DNA of 64,000 bases from Bathymodiolus japonicus methanotrophic gill symbiont (GTDB taxonomy: Bacteria; Pseudomonadota; Gammaproteobacteria; Methylococcales; Methylomonadaceae), in contig NZ_BLYC01000004.1 in the NCBI RefSeq assembly GCF_019721995.1, positions 62,001-126,000 on the forward strand, read 5' to 3'. Below the pieces are notes generated by a model. The model had not been told where the DNA came from. It ran no database searches and saw nothing but the letters and a program-made list of their open reading frames with translations. How positions within the stretch are numbered: position 1 is the first letter of the stretch; every line of letters starts with the position of its first letter. Position numbers and translations under genes: made by a program. Below, piece by piece: positions 56,198-64,000 of the stretch.

Positions 56198-57258
56198 TCC
56201 TGCTCTGAGTCACGGGCATAGAATGGTGCTTTACTCATCCAAATCATAATAGTCAAAAACAAGGCCAGCATACTAATACTAAAAACAATCAATGTACTAT
56301 CAAAATCCAGTAACCATAAGGAAGTACCTAACTCTAAACAAATTAATGCGATTAACAAATAGCGTATCTTCAGGTAATGCATACGACTACAAAAATAAGC
56401 CCCCAAGGGTGCACCCACAACGACAACAGGAACCGCAGATAACCAATAGGCTTGCACCTGGGGGTTGATGCCATCCAAAAAATACATTTGCAACAAAATC
56501 CCAAAAACTGAACTAATTGCCATCAAAATAACCGATGTAGATGTAGCGATGCTTTCGCTGATACGAAATAATAAAACCAGTACCGAAAAGCAAAGCATAT
56601 CAATACCACTGCCCACCAAACCCGACACCGTTCCACCGGCCACACCTACCAATAGCAATATACCCACTTCCCCTAAATTTATTTCCGGCATGCTGATATG
56701 ATTAAGCCGGAAACTAATGCTTAAGCGAATCAGCGTAAATGCCAGACTAACCGCCATCACAGTAAATAGCATACGAATAATATCAGATGCCAAAACAGGT
56801 GCTAATAAGACAGACCCTATAAATAACCCAACAACCCCGCCCAGGCTCACCCAGACTATCACTCGCCATAACACCTGAACGCGCATCATTATTATAGCAA
56901 TGGAAGCGGCAACCATACCCACACTTTGTATCGCCAGAGAAAAAACTTTTGCATCCCCCGGGGCGATATGTAACATTTTGGTAAACACAGGAAAAGCAAT
57001 CGCGCCACCGCCTTCACTGGTAGCACCAGCAATAATGGAGCCAAATATCATGGTCACTGAGATTTGCCAATAATCTTGAAAAATTCGCCAGTGTTCGGGG
57101 TAGGTATAAACAAGCCATGCAGCCCAAACGACAGACGCAAATAGTAAGCTTACTAAATAAGGAGAGAACGCTTTTTTTACTGCCATATGATGTTGAGTGG
57201 TTACATTGTATACAAGCAAGAGCGCTATGATAGAGAAGGTCAGGAAAAATGCAACCAT
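56188..57258 (-). CDS. TSUP-family permease (TauE/SafE)
   Basis: 356 residues with about nine transmembrane spans and two TauE/SafE repeats, with Gly-rich turns GATSEGGGAIAFPVF and GTVSGLVGSGIDML. A longer variant than the 274-residue protein at 7139-7963. Substrate unknown; it could move an organic anion or sulfur compound. First gene of the block read leftward. The overlap with the acyltransferase suggests co-transcription, which is unusual for the aryl-polyene pathway. Confidence 0.8.
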   Translation of the reverse strand: MVAFFLTFSIIALLLVYNVTTQHHMAVKKAFSPYLVSLLFASVVWAAWLVYTYPEHWRIFQDYWQISVTMIFGSIIAGATSEGGGAIAFPVFTKMLHIAPGDAKVFSLAIQSVGMVAASIAIIMMRVQVLWRVIVWVSLGGVVGLFIGSVLLAPVLASDIIRMLFTVMAVSLAFTLIRLSISFRLNHISMPEINLGEVGILLLVGVAGGTVSGLVGSGIDMLCFSVLVLLFRISESIATSTSVILMAISSVFGILLQMYFLDGINPQVQAYWLSAVPVVVVGAPLGAYFCSRMHYLKIRYLLIALICLELGTSLWLLDFDSTLIVFSISMLALFLTIMIWMSKAPFYARDSEQECL

Positions 57259-57681
57259 CAGACTGGCAATGCATCATAAGTGATCTATATTTGTTCTCTG
57301 GGCAGAACTAGACAGATATTTTAAATCGATTACTCCCAGATCACCTCGGTAACTGAATCGAGACAAGCAAACAATTCATAGCGCGTATAAAACCTTAGCC
57401 ATGAAATACAATATTATGCCTGGGAAGCCTAGCAAATGATAATGGAAAAATCTGAATGTGCATCAATAGATAAGGCACTTGAACCCCTGAGCAATGCAAA
57501 AAAAGTATTTATGGTTATATCAGAATGGGATATATTATGATTTATCTAAAATAAAATCCCACAAAATCTCTAGCAGGGTAAGAGATGGTTTCGCTTCAGT
57601 TCTTACCATGTATCATGGTTTTGCTAACATTAAATACACCTTCTACTAATGCTTAATAAAGAGATGTCCAAACTCAACACT
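57259..57681. other. Intergenic region without recognised features
   Basis: 423 bp upstream of the TSUP gene. No open frame with coding character, no RNA gene and no member of the repeat families listed here was seen. It must contain the promoter of the leftward operon, but I could not fix its position. Confidence 0.5.
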
Positions 57682-58213
57682 CTAAAATATTTTTGTCGTA
57701 GTAATCATTTCCCCATTTTGACGAGCGCAAATTATACCCGGGTTGGTTGAAAAACATGATGTTTGCGTTATTTCTAATGTGACTGGTGATGTAAACACAG
57801 TGTCTGTCGTAGCCTGAAGAACACCAACCACAGTTTGTAATGATACTCTATTATCATTCCGTTTTCCTAACCAGGCTCCCCAAGTTAATAATGTCTCCTT
57901 GCAACACGATAAGAACCAATTGACCATTATTCTCATGAATACTCAGGTACCCGATATCAACATTTTGATATTGTGCTGCCCATATACCATCATAAATTCC
58001 AGCCGCTGCAATAGGAAAATTCACTACAACTCGATGTTCAAGTTTTTTAACTGATTGATTTTATTGATAATTTTACTGACAAAGAAAGCATCAACATCAT
58101 TGTAAATCAATCACTTATAAAACAAAGCCGGAAAAATTTACTTTTCTTAGCCCAGTTATAGCTGAAAACTTGAACATCGAGTACAAGCAAAACAACCATT
58201 AATATTTTTTCAT
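57682..58213 (-). pseudogene. Secreted beta-rich protein, frameshifted and split by MITE E'
   Basis: Read on the minus strand from ATG at 58213: MKK, one base missing in the A-run, then ILMVVLLV, a signal peptide interrupted by E' (58030-58181, duplication TACAA). After E', VNFPIAAAGIYDGIWAAQY and NVDIGYLSIHENNGQ follow. A second frameshift near 57890 leads into TLLTWGAWLGKRNDNRVSL, then to the end at 57682 (QNGEMITTTKIF). I do not recognise a family. The protein would be secreted, ~130 residues. Three lesions make it non-functional. Confidence 0.7.
58030..58181 (-). repeat. MITE E' copy 2 (152 bp)
   Basis: Inverted ends of IS E; 5-bp duplication TACAA. It is oriented opposite to the copy at 30883. 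Confidence 0.95.
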
Positions 58214-58318
58214 ATTTTTATCCACATCACTTAAAAATGAAATTGAGTGAGATTCCCTCTTCACAGTGTCAACCTGTACCGAAGGAACCGTCTTAAAAAG
58301 TGACGGTTCACTACTCAA

Positions 58319-58401
58319 CTGAAGTTTCCCAATTATTGAGTAGCTGAAATACACAATGCTGGTGTATCGAGGTTTATTTTAGGTGGTTTTGCCATGTTTA
58401 T
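58319..58401 (+). repeat. MITE D, left part, cut by IS F4
   Basis: First 83 bp of D, ending ATGTTTAT, at exactly the same insertion site used by IS F2 but with F in the opposite orientation. The right part is absent. Confidence 0.9.
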
Positions 58402-59259
58402 CATCAGTGTTCCCATTGAAAGAAGAAGTACCTAAACAAAGCAGCCTATAACCTACCTGAAGGTAGCACCACTCGAATATTTCCATCTTTTTGATTTTAA
58501 TCACTTATAACAGCAAATAGACACTCTGTAGGCACCGTAAAAAAACAACAAATAATTTCAAATAAAGCTTGCAATTGCCGAAGAAATTTTCTAAAAATTT
58601 CCGTTTTAATCACCTCATAAACGGATATCACCCATGCTTAAAGACCTACCACTCTCTGAACATATTCACCAACACTGCAATGAAAGTATGGAACGTGCCC
58701 TGTTAGCAGAGCGTCATCCTTTGTGGTCTCGTTCATGCCCAGAGTTGAAGGATATCGACTTTATTCGCCTTGGGTTATTACGCTGTATCAGTGTAGTCGA
58801 TAGTGGTCGCCATTTCTTCCAAACCAATGAACAGATTTATGGCCAGCTGCTTCCCCACTCAACGTATTTTAAATCACTGAAGTCGCATAGACGAACAAGT
58901 ATGCTTGAGGCATTTGAACAGCAGAGCTATCATCTTCACGCTGAAACACTGCTATCGCAAGGCATTGATTATCTTAAAGCATTCCCAGAACTTGACGAAT
59001 ACACCATAGAAGCAGCGGATGGACATTTTATTGATCATGCCTGCCATACTGAAAAAAACAGCAAGGGGAAAGTTTATGCGGCCGGGGGGATTTACGCGTT
59101 GAATCTCAGAAGTGGGTTGCTCAGATTTCTTTGTCTGGTGACAAACGGAACTCAGAGACATCAAGAAATACCTGTGTTACGAGATCATATTGAAAAGCAA
59201 AACAAGGGAAATAACAGCTCTCAGAAACATCTCTATGTCTACGATAAAGCCGTCACCGA
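58402..59259 (+). mobile_element. IS F copy 4, truncated at a repeat A
   Basis: Left end CATCAGTGTTCCC intact. The element stops in mid-transposase at A (59260-59539), and the sequence to the right of A is not IS F. Recombination between two A copies could explain the missing half. Confidence 0.9.
58634..59259 (+). pseudogene. IS F transposase, N-terminal half
   Basis: About 208 residues identical to the intact copy from MLKDLPLSEHIHQH to LYVYDKAVT, then cut by repeat A. The Y-R-E-K block is lost. Confidence 0.9.
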
Positions 59260-59539
59260 CGCTGAAAATCATGGAAACGTAGCTTAGCGAAGTGGTGATT
59301 TTTAGTCCCTGATAGGCGACAGGGCAATTCGCTGATTCGACGTGTACTAGCCGCACGCGAGAGGAGCAAGAATTGCATTCCGAATAGCCGTCCAGCCAGT
59401 GAGGTAGTAATGACGAAGCGGCTTTTGTGCGTAGTCGTTGCGGACGCAGGGCGTTCAGGGCATCTCCCATCCGCTGCGTAGGTGAACGAATTATGGCGAC
59501 AGGAGTCCCGGAATTTCGTGAGGTAGCATGGCGCGCCTG
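59260..59539 (-). repeat. Repeat A at the IS F4 break
   Basis: 280 bp. Forward 3' flank TCGG. The two flanks derive from unrelated sequences, unlike the seamless insertions. The gap 59540-59668 holds no gene. Confidence 0.9.
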
Positions 59540-59676
59540 AAAATCACTTAAAAAACATCATGTTTTAAGCTGACAGTCAAGTATTACTAGTTTAATCCAG
59601 CTATTTCCATGCTAGAATACAATGCTTACTAACGACCTAATCAGCTAAGCTAATAATTATTAGCTATAGACTTTCA

Positions 59677-59828
59677 CTCGATGTTCAAGTTTTCAGCTAT
59701 AACTGGGCTAAGAAAAGTAAATTTTTCCGGCTTTGTTTTATAAGTGATTGATTTACAATGATGTTGATGCTTTCTTTGTCAGTAGAATTATCAATAAAAT
59801 CAATCAGTTAAAAAACTTGAACATCGAG
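59677..59828 (+). repeat. MITE E' copy 3 (152 bp)
   Basis: Ends of IS E; 5-bp duplication TTTCA, located in the IS630 left terminal repeat. Confidence 0.95.
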
Positions 59829-59918
59829 TTTCAGAAAATTAATTTCCGAACAAACAAAAACGACAGAGGGGAAACTGGCTTATAATTTTCGTCCCAACAC
59901 TAACGGAAACAGTCAAAA

Positions 59919-61208
59919 ATGGTATCCCTCACTTTTTCAAAGTCAATTGTAGACCGACTAAAAAAAAATATGGCGACAGCTCTCAAGCTAAGTAATATTT
60001 GTTTATATCGATTAACTCAAGCTCTACTCTGGTTCAGTGAATGCATGGGAATCAAAGAAATAGCACGCCTAATGTGAGTCTGTGAAAAAACCATTATAAA
60101 TTGGCTGAAAACATTCATGCATAAAGGTGTCGGTTGGTTAATAGGGCAACACTATCAAGGATGTGGTCGGAAGTCAAAGTTAACTAAAGACCAGAAAAAT
60201 AGATTGGTTGAGTTGATAAAGAAAGGCCCAGAAGACAATGGATTTCATTGTGGAATATGGAATACTGCGATGATTGCCGAGCTTATTTGGTTAAAATTTG
60301 AAGTTCGTTATAACTTGAACTATTTATCAAGCCTAATGAAAAAACTGGGCTTCAGTTATCAAAAAGCTCGTTTTGTGACTGATCGCCAAGAAGAAGAAAA
60401 GTACGAGCTTGAAAGAAAAACGTGGCTGGAAGAAACATTGCCTGCCATTATGGAAAAGGCGGTAGAAGAAAAGAGTGTCGTTTTATTCGGTGATGAGGTG
60501 TCATTTGCTATGTGGGGTTCATTGGCACGAACCTGGGCTCCAATAGGAGAGCAACCCACAGTGAAAACATCAGGGATTCGAAAAGGGTTGAAAATGTTTG
60601 GTACGATCGAACTCGAAGGAGGGAGTTTTCAATACCGAGAATCATTGGCTTATGAGATAAAACCAAAGTCACTTAGACTTTTAAAAGAAGCTGGGCTGCC
60701 TCAAGAATTTTTAGCTATTCTTAAAAGCTTAAAAAATGAGAAATATCCAACACAGAAGCTTTTTATGGAAGCGATATATTCTATTGCCGACAACGTCTTA
60801 ATCGAGAGTTATAAGCCAATGATATTACAACACGCTGAAACATCTGGGCGTTTTAATGGTGAAAGCTATGTTGAGTTTTTAACACAATTGCTGGCTTATT
60901 ATAAAGGCAAGATTATTCTAATTGAAGATGGTGCCCCGTATCATGGAAGCGGTGTTATTAAGGAATTTAAGTTAGCTAATGTAGATCGTTTGACAGTAGA
61001 ACGTCTCCCTGCGTTCTCGCCGGATTTTAATCCGATTGAGAAATTATGGAAAAATACGAAACGCGATTCGACTCATATGAAGTATTTTAAGACTTTTGAA
61101 GATCTTCATGATTCAGTTGTGCAAACTTTTAACACTTATATGTATGATGCCAGTAAAGTGATTTGTGTTATGCAAAAATTGCGGGAAGATTTCGTTGTTA
61201 CCGCCTAA
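59919..61208 (+). pseudogene. IS630-family transposase with an in-frame stop
   Basis: From ATG at 59919: MVSLTFSKSIVDRLKKN, ECMGIKEIARLM (helix-turn-helix), then TGA at 60075-60077. The same frame continues as VCEKTIINWLKTFMHKG to 61208. The DDE core is intact: VVLFGDEVSFA (Asp), IILIEDGAPYHGSG (Asp) and FSPDFNPIEKLWK (Glu). The downstream ATG at 60117 could start a protein missing the first DNA-binding helix. Probably inactive. Confidence 0.88.
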
Positions 61209-61253
61209 GTTTAAGCTCTCCAAATTTGGAAATTATTTATCTGAGAAACTATA

Positions 61254-61406
61254 CATGAAAAAAAATAGTCTTTTCATTCGTTTCAAATGCTATTGCCTAA
61301 GGGGAATTAAGTAGGGGTTTGCTATAAACATGGCAAAACCACCTAAAATAAACCTCGATACACCAGCATTGTGTATTTCAGCTACTCAATAATTGGGAAA
61401 CTTCAG
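61254..61406 (-). repeat. MITE D, part (reversed)
   Basis: First ~150 bp of D in reverse orientation, ending CTTCAG at 61406 and cut on the left by IS630. It ends 4 bp before the start of a lipoprotein-like frame. Confidence 0.88.
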
Positions 61407-61410
61407 TTAT

Positions 61411-62082
61411 ATGAAACAACTAAACTTATTTCCCTTATTGTTGGTGTTGTTTGTTACTGCCTGCGCTAATACTGGCTTTAGTTAATACAACTGCTGTTGA
61501 AAATCAATCTGTTAGCTATACCGGAACGGGCACATTAAATATTGCCCCGGTTATTTTTGCCAAGGATTTGCAAGTAAGAGAGGCGGTACGTAAGGAATGT
61601 CAGCTATTAACTAAATTACCTGGTTTTGTGCAAAGCTATGCGCAAGATCAATACGCGAGTATAAATTTAGATGCAAAGAGATCAACAAACGCTGAAAATC
61701 ATGGAAACGTAGCTTAGCGAAGTGGTGATTTTTAGTCCCTGATAGGCGACAGGGCAATTTGCTGATTCGACGTGTGCTAGCAGCACGCGAGAGGAGCAAG
61801 AATTGCATTCCGAATAGCCGTCCAGCCAGTGAGGTAGTAATGACGAAGCGTCTTTTGTGCGTAGTCGTTGCGGACGCAGGGCGTTCAGGGCAGTGGGTAA
61901 CAATCAAAGGTTCCTTGCTCAGAAAAGGAAAAAAGACACGTACATTTACTGCCAATCGAGGCTTTATGGGAGCCTATAAAGGCACTTGCGCATTATTAGG
62001 GCGTTGCACTAAGGCATTAGGCAAAGATATTGCTGAATGGCTTAATAATCCAGTCGGTGGAGCTTCTTTAGGCGATATGTGA
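61411..62082 (+). pseudogene. Secreted protein, frameshifted and cut by a truncated repeat A
   Basis: MKQLNLFPLLLVLFVTAC is a lipoprotein-type signal, but a stop follows after NTGFS. The neighbouring frame gives LILALVNTTAVENQSVSY, then IAPVIFAKDLQVREAVRKEC and ends at repeat A (61690-61891). After it the frame is WVTIKGSLLRKGKKTRTFTA, GAYKGTCALLGRCTKALGKD and GGASLGDM to 62082. The last block resembles DUF4410-like lipoproteins, a weak assignment. It lies just upstream of the second flavoprotein gene and was probably co-transcribed with it. Confidence 0.65.
61690..61891 (-). repeat. Repeat A, truncated at its 5' end
   Basis: The forward 3' end (CGCTGAAAATC on the + strand) is intact with flank TTTG. 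The other end stops in CGTTCAGGGCA, losing ~80 bp. Confidence 0.88.
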
Positions 62083-62104
62083 TGATCGAGAGATAAATAT
62101 AATA

Positions 62105-63427
62105 ATGGCAGATTTACTACCTGAAAAATGTACCGTACTAGTTATCGGCGGTGGCCCTGCCGGAAGTAGTGCTGCAACACAGTTGGCAAAAAGAGGTATT
62201 GATGTCGTGTTGCTGGAGCGCGCAAAATTCCCACGTAACCAGGTCGGTGAAAGCCTGATTCCGCATTTCTGGAAATTCACCGATCAACTGGGTGTTACTG
62301 AAAAAATTCAGCAACAAGGGTTTCTTAGTAAAGCAGGTGGTATTACCGTCTGGAATAATAAAATTCATCAGATTCTGTTTTCAGATTATGGCTATACCCG
62401 GCCAGGTTTGCATATCGAGCGGGATGTTTTTGACCAGCTCTTGCTTGAGCATTCTGAGCAGCAAGGTGCGCAGGTTTTTAACCAGGTGGTGGTTAAAAAA
62501 GTTGATCTATCCCAATCTCAACCTATTGTTGCCTATACCGATACCCGTGGCACTTCAAATCAACAAGGCACGATACAATGTCAATATCTAATTGATGCTA
62601 GTGGACATAGTTCTTTATTAGCACATCAGTTAGAAACTCGGCAAACCATTAGTTCGGAAATGAACTTCTTGTCTCTTTGGGGCTATTTCAAAAGTTCGCG
62701 CTTTGTCGGTGTCGATCGTCAAAGTCACTCTCATGCAGAATTAAAGACGATGGCTCCCGTGACTTTTGTGATGACACATGATGATGGCTGGTTATGGCAT
62801 ATTATTTTGCGTGAGAAAACCAGCGTTGGTCTGATCGTACATACCGATAAATTAACCGGTATGAATAAGATCCAGCGTGAAGCATATTTTATACACAGTT
62901 GCGCGCGGATACCTTACTTAAAGGATTTATTAAGAGATGCCGAGTTTATTGCGGGTTCTTTGCAGTATCGTCCTGATTATTCCTATTATGCCAGCCAGGC
63001 CTGTAGGGAAAATTATTATTGCATCGGTGATGCGGCGGGCTTTGTAGATCCTATATTTTCGCACGGGGTACAGAATGCTTTTTATAATGCGGCAGTGGCT
63101 TCTCTGGCTATTAGCGAATCGTTAAAAAATACGAAAAAAGCGGCGCGTTTTGCAGCTTTATGTGAAAACCGTATGCAGCAGTTTTATAGCTTTTCCAGGG
63201 CGCTTTCTCTGGGAGATTTTGGTTGTAATGGAGTGCATAGGGATCTGGTTAAATCATTGATGAAATCAATGCCACCGCTGGAATTAGAGTTGATGCTGGT
63301 GGCTTCTGAAATGACCAATCGTTCGGAAAATTTCAAGCAGCTTGCTCGTGAAGCAGGTGTCTGGGAGCAATTTTCAGAACAGTTTGAACAGCAAAAAAAG
63401 GGCGTGATAGCAGAGCTTAATTTTTAA
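62105..63427 (+). CDS. FAD-dependent oxidoreductase, halogenase-like (second copy)
   Basis: 440 residues. FAD motif VLVIGGGPAGSSAATQLAK, then FPRNQVGESLIPHFW, DGWLWHIILREKTSVGLIV in the place of the WxWxIP motif (the Pro is replaced by Ile-Leu), and CIGDAAGFVDPIFSHGVQ. It is about 25-30 % like the flavoprotein at 45259 by eye and belongs to the same superfamily as tryptophan-type halogenases and geranylgeranyl reductases. The altered motif argues against halogenation. Starts 22 bp after the lipoprotein pseudogene; MITE D follows 3 bp after the stop. Confidence 0.8.
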   Translation: MADLLPEKCTVLVIGGGPAGSSAATQLAKRGIDVVLLERAKFPRNQVGESLIPHFWKFTDQLGVTEKIQQQGFLSKAGGITVWNNKIHQILFSDYGYTRPGLHIERDVFDQLLLEHSEQQGAQVFNQVVVKKVDLSQSQPIVAYTDTRGTSNQQGTIQCQYLIDASGHSSLLAHQLETRQTISSEMNFLSLWGYFKSSRFVGVDRQSHSHAELKTMAPVTFVMTHDDGWLWHIILREKTSVGLIVHTDKLTGMNKIQREAYFIHSCARIPYLKDLLRDAEFIAGSLQYRPDYSYYASQACRENYYCIGDAAGFVDPIFSHGVQNAFYNAAVASLAISESLKNTKKAARFAALCENRMQQFYSFSRALSLGDFGCNGVHRDLVKSLMKSMPPLELELMLVASEMTNRSENFKQLAREAGVWEQFSEQFEQQKKGVIAELNF

Positions 63428-63430
63428 TTA

Positions 63431-63635
63431 CTGAAGTTTCCCAATTATTGAGTAGCTGAAATACACAATGCTGGTGTATCGAGGTTTATTTTAGGTGGTT
63501 TTGCCATGTTTATAGCAAACCCCTACTTAATTCCCCTTAGGCAATAGCATTTGAAACGAATGAAAAGACTATTTTTTTTCATATAGTTGTAGCATAGTTT
63601 CAATTTTACCATAAATAATTATTGGGAAACTTCAG
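63431..63635 (+). repeat. MITE D, full copy (205 bp)
   Basis: Complete unit from CTGAAGTTTCCC to GGGAAACTTCAG. The right flank is occupied by repeat B, one base away, so its duplication is unclear. Confidence 0.93.
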
Positions 63636-63636
63636 T

Positions 63637-63896
63637 CGCTGTCAGCCCCGGACGGGCTGATAGTCTCCAGAAGGCGCAGGGAAATTTGCCAATCCGAAGT
63701 GCGCGATAGCGCGCGAGGGAGGCTAAAATTTTATCCCGAATAGCCGTAGAGCCATTTGTGGTAGCCATGACTGAGCTGCTTTGTGCTCAGTCTGTGGCGG
63801 ACGCAGGGCGGCTGGAGCATCTCCTATTCGCTGCGTAGGTGAACGAATTACGGCGACAGGAGTCCCGGAATTTCGTGAGGTAGCATGGCGCGCCTG
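63637..63896 (-). repeat. Repeat B, second copy (260 bp)
   Basis: Almost identical to 19489-19748. Forward 3' flank ACTG, formed by the end of MITE D. The last ~100 bp of the window (63897-64000) hold nothing I recognise. Confidence 0.92.
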
Positions 63897-64000
63897 TTAA
63901 AAAACACTTACGACTAAAAGACGGTCAACTATAATGATCCCCAAAAACTAGACCAGCATTTAAGATAGAATCTTGCCCTCAAAACTGAGGATTAAGAAAT

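Larger units (their letters stand above)
59669..61249 (+). mobile_element. IS630-family element with MITE E' in its left end
   Basis: TA dinucleotides at both borders. Related inverted ends: GACTTTCAGAAAATTAATTT on the left (before E' insertion) and GTTTCTCAGATAAATAATTT inverted on the right. The E' copy lies eight bases inside the left end and probably disables it. The right side abuts a truncated MITE D, into which this IS630 inserted at a TA. Confidence 0.85.

Noticed and set aside
1-64000. CRISPR array, tRNA, rRNA
   Set aside because: No regularly spaced short repeats, no tRNA cloverleaf and no rRNA-like stretch was recognised; the repeated sequences are dispersed mobile elements.

Overview
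The window is a piece of gammaproteobacterial chromosome (purEK, ubiD, prlC, tsaC, lgt, dcd, xerD, fdxA, mobA-fdhD, an aryl-polyene-type locus) that is heavily invaded by small mobile elements. From memory of similar repeats and gene neighbourhoods I would guess a Methylococcales methanotroph, possibly host-associated. The sequence itself proves only a gammaproteobacterium-like gene set with active IS proliferation and gene decay. No rRNA, tRNA or CRISPR array was seen. Layout: 1-2278 IS630 and IS66 debris, half of a MITE and one repeat A; 2302-9038 housekeeping genes (lpxA-like, xerD, ogt broken by a MITE, pap, a YeeE/YedE pair with a TSUP permease, fdxA, gamma-carbonic anhydrase); 9206-15175 a zinc-ribbon gene split by an IS4-like element and the 3' half of a PilZ-like gene; 15176-19900 a segment (ubiD, prlC, 5' half of the same PilZ-like gene) inverted between two copies of one IS; 21641-28276 nudix, slyD-like, purKE, tsaC and lgt; 28386-30687 a DUF302 lipoprotein gene split by an IS; 31169-35138 a P450 / acyl-AMP ligase-ACP / acyltransferase operon; 35283-39810 small periplasmic protein, mobA-fdhD, dcd, ycgL, CPBP protease; 39870-45109 a graveyard of IS6, IS66, IS4-like elements and MITEs; 45110-57258 an incomplete aryl-polyene-like pigment/lipid locus interrupted by a decayed toxin-antitoxin pair and an IS30; 57682-63896 pseudogenes, IS630, a lipoprotein remnant and a second halogenase-like flavoprotein. 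The main novelty is a family of short structured repeats called here A (280 bp), A' (284 bp), B (260 bp) and C (295 bp). They share terminal modules: A and B share the 5' end, and A and C share the last ~55 bp. Comparison with uninterrupted copies of the target shows insertion with no target-site duplication and no loss. In all 17 copies whose 3' end I could read, the base four positions beyond that end is G; the base before the 5' end is almost always A or T. Two conventional families have normal duplications: IS 'E' with its 152-bp MITE E' (5-bp TNNNA duplications), and MITE 'D' (about 205 bp, 9-bp duplications). By comparing copies I could reconstruct many genes across their insertions (ogt, zf-TFIIB, DUF302, PilZ-like, antitoxin, IS6 transposase). 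I could also show that the 15176-19900 segment was inverted, because the duplications of the two flanking IS E copies are exchanged. Orientation convention for A/B/C: forward runs from CAGGCGCGCC (A, B) or TYGGGGAGTCGC (C) to the terminal CAGCG.
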